Below are positions 1 through 4,605 of a stretch of 6,236 nucleotides of DNA, one piece after another (the stretch's first letter is position 1; every line of letters starts with the position of its first letter). The notes below the pieces were generated by a model. The model was not told the DNA's origin. It made no database searches and worked only from the letters and a program-made list of their open reading frames with translations. Origin of the DNA: Thermoplasmata archaeon. Its GTDB lineage: Archaea > Thermoplasmatota > E2 > UBA202 > JdFR-43. The DNA lies in assembly GCA_021157745.1 (NCBI GenBank), contig JAGGWA010000074.1, positions 1 to 6,236 on the forward strand, read 5' to 3'. The translations under genes were made by a program, and so were the position numbers.

Positions 1-140
1 AGAGCAACACCATTCTTGAATTTTATTCCTACTGTTGTCGTTCCACGCTTTACAGCTTCTCTTGCATATTCTACCTGAAATAGTCTGCCATCTGGCGAGA
101 ACACTGTAATCTCCCAGTCATAAGCAGTTCGAGGAATCAT
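1..140 (-). CDS. psmA: Proteasome alpha subunit, N-terminal 46 residues (cut by window edge)
   Basis: This is the 5' end of the gene for the alpha subunit of the archaeal 20S proteasome, which forms the outer rings and the substrate gate of the cytoplasmic protease. The translation starts [19 protein letters not shown] and continues through [20 protein letters not shown], the highly conserved N-terminal signature of alpha subunits. By alignment to the remembered Thermoplasma sequence, the gate-cluster residues Tyr8, Asp9, Pro17 and Tyr26 are present here as Y7, D8, P16 and Y25. Arg10 of the YDR motif is Trp9, which is unusual. The start is the ATG at 138-140; a TATA-like box lies about 25 bases upstream and there is no Shine-Dalgarno sequence, so a leaderless message is likely. 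Only about a fifth of the protein is visible. The identity is secure, but downstream partners lie outside the window. Confidence 0.95.
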   Translation of the reverse strand, partial: MIPRTAYDWEITVFSPDGRLFQVEYAREAVKRGTTTVGIKFKNGVA

Positions 141-142
141 TG

Positions 143-160
143 CTCGTTAAATAGAACGAG
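143..160. promoter_or_regulatory. Inverted repeat, candidate operator between psmA and the peptidase gene
   Basis: The 18 bases read CTCGTT-AAATAG-AACGAG, a perfect 6-bp inverted repeat around a 6-base spacer. It lies exactly between the probable psmA TATA box (161-168) and the psmA start codon (140), where a bound repressor would block the initiation site. It is also upstream of the divergent peptidase promoter. The symmetry is directly visible; regulatory function is inference. It could also be chance or an RNA hairpin if the transcript has a leader. Confidence 0.4.
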
Positions 161-168
161 GATATTAA
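161..168 (-). promoter_or_regulatory. Probable TATA box of psmA
   Basis: On the minus strand this reads TTAATATC and is preceded by an A-rich stretch. Its centre is about 24-25 bases upstream of the psmA ATG, the spacing expected for an archaeal promoter whose transcript begins at or next to the start codon. The match to the archaeal consensus TTTAWATA is only moderate. Confidence 0.5.
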
Positions 169-193
169 TTTTTCGAGGTGGATGAAAGCAAGA

Positions 194-201
194 TTTAAAT
201 A
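194..201 (+). promoter_or_regulatory. TATA box of the secreted peptidase gene
   Basis: TTTAAATA matches the archaeal box A consensus exactly and is preceded by a purine-rich stretch that could serve as a BRE. Its centre is 26-27 bases before the ATG at 224, the spacing for a leaderless transcript starting at that codon. It lies inside the longer reading frame that begins at the ATG at 182, which argues that 224 is the true start. Confidence 0.6.
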
Positions 202-223
202 TCCATATTTTCTTAATTTTTCA

Positions 224-2350
224 ATGAGAAAGATTGTGGTCATTTTAGCTATTGCAATACTCATATTTTCTCCATTTAGAATAAATGCAGGAAAAAATGA
301 TTTGCTCCTCCATTACACATTTGATAAGCCCATCATAGAAAAGAAAATCATAGGCGCAAAAACATATGATGTTGTGAAAATGAAGGATTGTGCAATTTTT
401 GGTAATGTCGGCTCGCCGGCGATGCCAGCGGGAAAAGCATATATTCTTATTCCATATGGGAAGGATGTTGAAAGAATAGAAGTGAGAGCAGGGAAAGCCG
501 TGTATTTAAATGGAAGCTATGATGTAATGCCCATCGAAAGGGCGCACCCTATTGGAATAATTGATTTGCCCAAAAAAGGAAAAATTTATGAAAAAAACGA
601 GTCATATCCTTCGAAATTGTATGATAAAGTAGGCACATATTATTTCAGGGGTTTCAAAATAATCGTTCTTCGTCTCTACCCCGTGCATTATATTCCTTTG
701 CAAAAAAAGATATTCTATTATGATAAGCTGGATATTAAAATAGAGTTGAAAGATGGAAAAGTAAGCCAAAATTTCAGAGGCTTGAAAGAAGATGCTGAAG
801 AAGTTGCCAGAATGGTTGGTAATCCCGAAGTTATAAAAAGTTATCCATGCAATGGAAAAGCAGGCTATGACATTCTTATAATAACCTCCAGAAACCTCAA
901 AAAATATTTTGAACCTTTGAAGGAATGGCATAGCAGCCACGGCGAGGCTACGATGATAGCAACGATGGATGAAATTGGCAAGACGGCAGATGATGTAAGG
1001 GAATATATCAGAAATGTTTACAAAAATTTTGGAATAAGCTATGTCCTTATAGGGGGAGATATCGACATTGTTCCAGCAAAAATGTTATGGGTGTCTGGCT
1101 ATGATGAAAATGTTACATATTACGATACAACCATGCCCTCCGATTTATATTATGAATGCCTCGATGGCACATACAATTATGATAACGATACCAGATGGGG
1201 TGAGCCAAACGATGGAGATGATGGCAGGGATGTTGATTTGATAGCGGAAGTTTACGTGGGCAGAGCATGCGTCGACAATGCACATGATGCCCAGAATTTT
1301 GTTGAAAAAACGATAGCGTATATGGATTCAAATGACAATTATCTAAAAAAAGTCCTTCTGGCTGGAGAATATCTCGGTGATTATGGAATTGCATCATGGG
1401 GCGGAAATTATCTCGATCAGCTCATAAATTATTCCGATGCTGATGGATATCATACCGTGGGCATTCCAGTTAACAAATTCAAAATCGAAAAACTTTATGA
1501 TAGAGATTGGCAAAACAATTATTGGTCTCCTTCAGAAATCATATCAAGAATAAATGATGGCGTGCATATAATAAATCATCTCGGGCACTCATCAACCAAT
1601 TATAATTTAAAATTGACGAAAGATTCAATAGATCAGCTTGATAATGACAAATATTGTTTCATATATTCTCAGGGTTGCTATGCTGGAGCCTTTGATTATG
1701 ATGATTGTATTGCCGAATACTTCACTGTCAAAACGGAGCATGCTGCCTTCGCTGGTATATGGAATGCCCGCTATGGCTTTTTCTGGAGCTTCAGTACAGA
1801 TGGCGACTCGCAACGATACCATCGCGAATTCTGGAATGCCGTTTTCGGAGAAAAAATATATGAGATGGGAAGAGCAAATCAGGCATCAAGAGAAGCAAAC
1901 CTTTTCCTTATAAACCGCTCCATGATGAGATGGTGCTATTACCAGCTGAATCTATTTGGCGACCCCGCAACCAGATTCCGCATCGGCAGCCCGCCTGCGA
2001 AGCCAGCCCGCCCGCAGGGCGTGGAGAGAGGAAAGCCAGGAAACGTGTATAATTTCTCAACCCACGCTACCGATGCTGATAACGATAAAATATACTACAG
2101 ATGGGATTGGGGTGATGGCAGCTACAGCGATTGGATTGGGCCATACAAAAGCGGAGAAACCGTAACCGTAGAGCATTCATGGGAAAATAGAGGGAGATAT
2201 GTGGTGAGGGTGATAGCAAAAGATGAAGATGGTTTCACAAGTGAGTGGAGCGATCCTCTGATTGTAACTATGCCATACAAGATGCCATTTATGAAGCTGC
2301 TCGAATGGCTCTCCTATTTCTTTGATTTTTTAAAGATATATCATGCGTAA
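224..2350 (+). CDS. Secreted C25 (gingipain-like) cysteine peptidase with C-terminal PKD domain
   Basis: An exported cysteine endopeptidase, likely used to degrade extracellular protein. The start at 224 gives 708 residues with a textbook signal peptide (MRKIVVILAIAILIF, probable cleavage after RINA). An in-frame ATG at 182 would add 14 residues; it has GAGGTG only one base upstream, too close to serve as a Shine-Dalgarno site. Numbering below is from 182 (subtract 14 for the 224 start). Residues about 60-200 resemble the gingipain propeptide, including GSPAMPAGKAYILIPYG. The C25 catalytic domain spans about 228-602: YDILIITSR at its start, then NHLGHSS with catalytic His469, then SQGCYAGAFD with nucleophile Cys499, and the closing LFGDPAT motif. 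Residues 602-697 form a PKD domain (YYRWDWGDGSYSDW). The last 25 residues are hydrophobic and aromatic. The His-Cys spacing of 30 is close to the 33 of RgpB. The family call is strong; target specificity cannot be read, and caspase-fold C11 peptidases are a less likely alternative. Confidence 0.9.
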   Translation: MRKIVVILAIAILIFSPFRINAGKNDLLLHYTFDKPIIEKKIIGAKTYDVVKMKDCAIFGNVGSPAMPAGKAYILIPYGKDVERIEVRAGKAVYLNGSYDVMPIERAHPIGIIDLPKKGKIYEKNESYPSKLYDKVGTYYFRGFKIIVLRLYPVHYIPLQKKIFYYDKLDIKIELKDGKVSQNFRGLKEDAEEVARMVGNPEVIKSYPCNGKAGYDILIITSRNLKKYFEPLKEWHSSHGEATMIATMDEIGKTADDVREYIRNVYKNFGISYVLIGGDIDIVPAKMLWVSGYDENVTYYDTTMPSDLYYECLDGTYNYDNDTRWGEPNDGDDGRDVDLIAEVYVGRACVDNAHDAQNFVEKTIAYMDSNDNYLKKVLLAGEYLGDYGIASWGGNYLDQLINYSDADGYHTVGIPVNKFKIEKLYDRDWQNNYWSPSEIISRINDGVHIINHLGHSSTNYNLKLTKDSIDQLDNDKYCFIYSQGCYAGAFDYDDCIAEYFTVKTEHAAFAGIWNARYGFFWSFSTDGDSQRYHREFWNAVFGEKIYEMGRANQASREANLFLINRSMMRWCYYQLNLFGDPATRFRIGSPPAKPARPQGVERGKPGNVYNFSTHATDADNDKIYYRWDWGDGSYSDWIGPYKSGETVTVEHSWENRGRYVVRVIAKDEDGFTSEWSDPLIVTMPYKMPFMKLLEWLSYFFDFLKIYHA

Positions 2351-2355
2351 TTGCT

Positions 2356-3723
2356 TCATCTCTCCTCAAGATTGTAAAAAGCTCTTTCCACAACTTCAGA
2401 TAATGCAGGATGTATGTGCATTCCCCTGTAAATAGGCATTGCTGAGCCGTCATCGGTATACATCAAATTCACTATTTCCTGAATGAGTATCGATGCCTCT
2501 GGCCCAATGATATGCGCTCCCAATATGCGATAGCTTCCTTTTTCAAGTATAACCTTGACAAAATAATCCTTTGCTTCCATTGCCTCTCCTTTCGCAGTGT
2601 GCTCATAGAGATAGTAACCAACCATTATATCATGCTTTTTCTTTGCCTCTTCTTCCTTCATTCCAACACTTGCCACTTCAGGATAAGTAAAAATTGCATG
2701 GGGGACAGCATGGTAATCCACTTTTATTCTGCGGTGACCGAAAGCATTGTAATAAACAATCTGGCTCTCATAGTTGGCAACATGCTTGAACATGTGCTTG
2801 CCGATGGCGTCGCCGCACGCCCATATGTTTGGCTTGGTTGTTTCAAGATATTCATTAACGATGATCCATCCATGCTCATCCACTTCAACGCCTGTTTTTT
2901 CTGGCTTGAGTAAATCTGCATTTGACTGGCGGCCTGCTGCAACCAAAATTTCATCAGCTTCTATTTCTATTTTTCCATCTTTTCCTTCAGCTATCACTTT
3001 CTTTTTCTGCCCTTTCTCAACTCTCTTCACTTTATATCCAGTTTTTATGTCCATTATTTTTGACATTTCCTTCTGCAAAAGCTCTGATATTTCTGGCTCT
3101 TCCCCATAAACAATGCGAGGAAGCATCTCTATTACTGTAACTTTGGCTCCCATCATTGCAAGGAAAAAGCCATATTCCATTGCTATGTAGCCGCCTCCAA
3201 TGATTGCGATGCTTTCTGGCAATTCTTCAAGCAGAAGTAGCTCATCACTCGTAATATATCCAGCTTCTTCAAGTCCTTCTATTTTTGGAATGAGTGGACG
3301 CGATCCAGAGCAAAGCAAAATTTTGTCTCCTTTTATTATTTCATCGCCCACTTTCATTGTATAATCGTCGATGAACTCTCCTGTTGTCTGATACAAATCT
3401 ATATTCGGGCTGCTTTTTAGTCCATGTTCTATCATCTCGACTTCCTTTCTTATGTTGCTTCTCATCCTCTCCATTATTCTCTTAAAATCTATGTTCTTTA
3501 TCTCAACATCTATTCCAAATTTTTTTGCTTCCTTGGCTTTGCTAACAAGCTCCGCAGGATAGAGAAGCATTTTTGAAGGAATGCATCCTCGCGTTAAGCA
3601 AATGCCACCAACATCATCCTTTTCAACAACCGCCACTTTTATATCCTCATTTGTCTCAACAAGCGTCGATACAATATTCATGGCAGAGCCAGTTCCTATT
3701 GCAATAATGTCGTAATGTTTCAT
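2356..3723 (-). CDS. lpdA: FAD-dependent pyridine nucleotide-disulfide oxidoreductase, dihydrolipoyl dehydrogenase class
   Basis: A 455-residue class I flavin disulfide reductase, most simply dihydrolipoyl dehydrogenase (E3 of 2-oxoacid dehydrogenases, or L protein of glycine cleavage), which reoxidises dihydrolipoamide with NAD+. Order of parts: FAD Rossmann motif at residues 10-15 (IGTGSAMN), redox-active disulfide Cys42-Cys47 (GGICLTRGCIPSK), NAD Rossmann motif IIGGGYIAMEY at 174-184 with Glu199 at the end of the second strand (favours NAD over NADP), FAD motif ACGDAIG at 302-308, and the C-terminal dimer-interface dyad His438/Glu443 in HIHPALSEVV. I chose the ATG at 3721-3723: a TATA box sits about 22-24 bases upstream and the conserved fold starts at KHYDIIAIG. 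A TTG at 3741 would add six residues. No E1, E2 or lipoylation gene is visible nearby, and the FAD motif resembles mycothione-reductase-like members, so the substrate is uncertain. The gene ends 5 bases from the convergent peptidase gene. Confidence 0.85.
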   Translation of the reverse strand: MKHYDIIAIGTGSAMNIVSTLVETNEDIKVAVVEKDDVGGICLTRGCIPSKMLLYPAELVSKAKEAKKFGIDVEIKNIDFKRIMERMRSNIRKEVEMIEHGLKSSPNIDLYQTTGEFIDDYTMKVGDEIIKGDKILLCSGSRPLIPKIEGLEEAGYITSDELLLLEELPESIAIIGGGYIAMEYGFFLAMMGAKVTVIEMLPRIVYGEEPEISELLQKEMSKIMDIKTGYKVKRVEKGQKKKVIAEGKDGKIEIEADEILVAAGRQSNADLLKPEKTGVEVDEHGWIIVNEYLETTKPNIWACGDAIGKHMFKHVANYESQIVYYNAFGHRRIKVDYHAVPHAIFTYPEVASVGMKEEEAKKKHDIMVGYYLYEHTAKGEAMEAKDYFVKVILEKGSYRILGAHIIGPEASILIQEIVNLMYTDDGSAMPIYRGMHIHPALSEVVERAFYNLEER

Positions 3724-3740
3724 ACTGGTAAACACATCCA

Positions 3741-3750
3741 ATATATATTT
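3741..3750 (-). promoter_or_regulatory. TATA box of the disulfide reductase gene
   Basis: The minus strand reads AAATATATAT, preceded by AAAATGCAAT. Its centre is about 22-23 bases from the ATG at 3723, consistent with an archaeal promoter giving a leaderless or nearly leaderless message. It overlaps the TTG codon that would be the start of the longer frame, which supports the ATG start. Confidence 0.55.
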
Positions 3751-3768
3751 ATTGCATTTTTGGTAGAT

Positions 3769-3779
3769 TTTGCAGCAAA
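3769..3779. promoter_or_regulatory. Palindrome midway in a divergent promoter region, candidate operator
   Basis: TTTGC-A-GCAAA is a perfect 5-bp inverted repeat around a single base. Its centre (3774) lies close to the midpoint of the two divergent start codons and between the two TATA boxes. A dimeric regulator bound here could affect both the reductase and the MBL gene. The site is short and could arise by chance in AT-rich DNA. Confidence 0.25.
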
Positions 3780-3790
3780 TTTACTTTCAT

Positions 3791-3798
3791 TTTATAAA
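3791..3798 (+). promoter_or_regulatory. TATA box of the MBL hydrolase gene
   Basis: TTTATAAA is centred 25-26 bases before the ATG at 3820. No Shine-Dalgarno sequence precedes that ATG, so a leaderless transcript is expected. The box lies inside the longer open frame that begins at 3715, which argues against the upstream starts. Confidence 0.6.
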
Positions 3799-3819
3799 CA
3801 GAAGTTGCATTACAATTTA

Positions 3820-4605
3820 ATGGCCAAAATCACATTCATTGGTACAGGCGGCGGCAGGTTTGCAACGATATATCAAAAAAGAGGGACAGGCGGGATATAT
3901 ATTGCAGCAAAAGGCTTGTTAATGCATGTTGATCCAGGACCCGGAGCACTGGTGAAAATGTGGGAGCATAATCTTGACCCAATGGCAACAAACGCTATTT
4001 TTATTTCTCATGCCCATCCAGACCATTACACAGATGCTGAAATTTTAATAGAGGCAATGACAATGGGTGGAAAAAGAAAGCGAGGAACTCTCATTGGGAG
4101 CGAGAGCATAATAAATGGGATAGAAGATTTCAGAGCGATTTCTTTTTATCATAAAAAGCTCGTTAAAAGAGTCATAGCAGTAAAGCCAGGAGATAAATTT
4201 TTGGTGGAGGATTATGAAATGGAAGCAACTCCCGCCTTGCATTCTGATCCAACAACCATAGGATTCAAATTGCACCTTGATAATGGAATCATTTCATACA
4301 CTGCAGACACACAGAATTTTGATGGGCTGGCGGAAGCTCATGAAGGAGCGAGAATTTTAATACTCGCTGTAACTCGCCCGCTCGGTATGAAGATCCCCTT
4401 TCATCTAGCCACAGAGGATGCAATAGAAATAGTAAAAAAAGTCAAGCCAGAACTTGCCATACTAACGCACATGGGGATAAAATTTCTGGAAAACCCTTCC
4501 CAGCAGGCAAACATGGTGGCTGAGCAGACTGGCGTCTCCACCATCGCCGCTATCGATGGAATGCGCGTTTATATGGGGGAGAAAATAGAGATAAAAATGG
4601 ATTAG
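3820..4605 (+). CDS. Metallo-beta-lactamase-fold metal-dependent hydrolase, RNase Z-like core, uncharacterised
   Basis: A 261-residue cytoplasmic hydrolase with the two-metal site of the MBL fold, closest in motif layout to the RNase Z/PhnP group. It begins AKITFIGTGGGRFAT, the usual first strand. The metal ligands visible are H64, H66, D68 and H69 (SHAHPDHYTD), H141 (ALHSDPTTIGF), D163 (SYTADTQ) and H217 (LTHMG). H195 in PFHLATEDA sits 22 residues before H217, matching the spacing of the catalytic HST histidine in RNase Z. Only 22 residues separate H141 from D163, where RNase Z has about 70 because of its tRNA-gripping arm, so this is probably not tRNase Z. A basic patch GGKRKRG lies at 83-89. 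The start at 3820 is chosen from the TATA box and the fold boundary; the frame stays open upstream to 3715, but those 35 residues look unrelated to the fold. The family seems conserved in archaea, but I know of no established substrate. The stop overlaps that of the convergent ATPase gene. Confidence 0.85.
   Translation: MAKITFIGTGGGRFATIYQKRGTGGIYIAAKGLLMHVDPGPGALVKMWEHNLDPMATNAIFISHAHPDHYTDAEILIEAMTMGGKRKRGTLIGSESIINGIEDFRAISFYHKKLVKRVIAVKPGDKFLVEDYEMEATPALHSDPTTIGFKLHLDNGIISYTADTQNFDGLAEAHEGARILILAVTRPLGMKIPFHLATEDAIEIVKKVKPELAILTHMGIKFLENPSQQANMVAEQTGVSTIAAIDGMRVYMGEKIEIKMD

Noticed and set aside
602..940. A 112-codon minus-strand frame inside the peptidase gene
   Set aside because: It lies opposite the propeptide coding region, shows no family resemblance and has no start signals.
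1..2350. Proteasome plus secreted peptidase as a new two-gene proteolysis system
   Set aside because: The genes are divergent, act in different compartments, and only the N-terminus of psmA is visible. Adjacency alone does not show a system; only the promoter inverted repeat is reported.
2319..2355. T-rich run at the end of the peptidase gene as a transcription terminator
   Set aside because: The longest run is six T and it lies before the stop codon. Nothing T-rich follows the stop within the 5-base gap, and there is no hairpin, so a terminator call is not supported.
2512..3140. Open frames on the plus strand opposite the disulfide reductase gene (up to 133 codons)
   Set aside because: They run antisense to a gene with clear catalytic motifs, encode low-complexity Phe/Ser/Leu-rich products with no recognisable domain, and have no promoter of their own. 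They are shadows of the real frame.
3715..3819. N-terminal extension of the MBL hydrolase (35 residues)
   Set aside because: The TATA box lies within it, the conserved fold starts at the ATG at 3820, and the extension overlaps the start of the divergent reductase gene.
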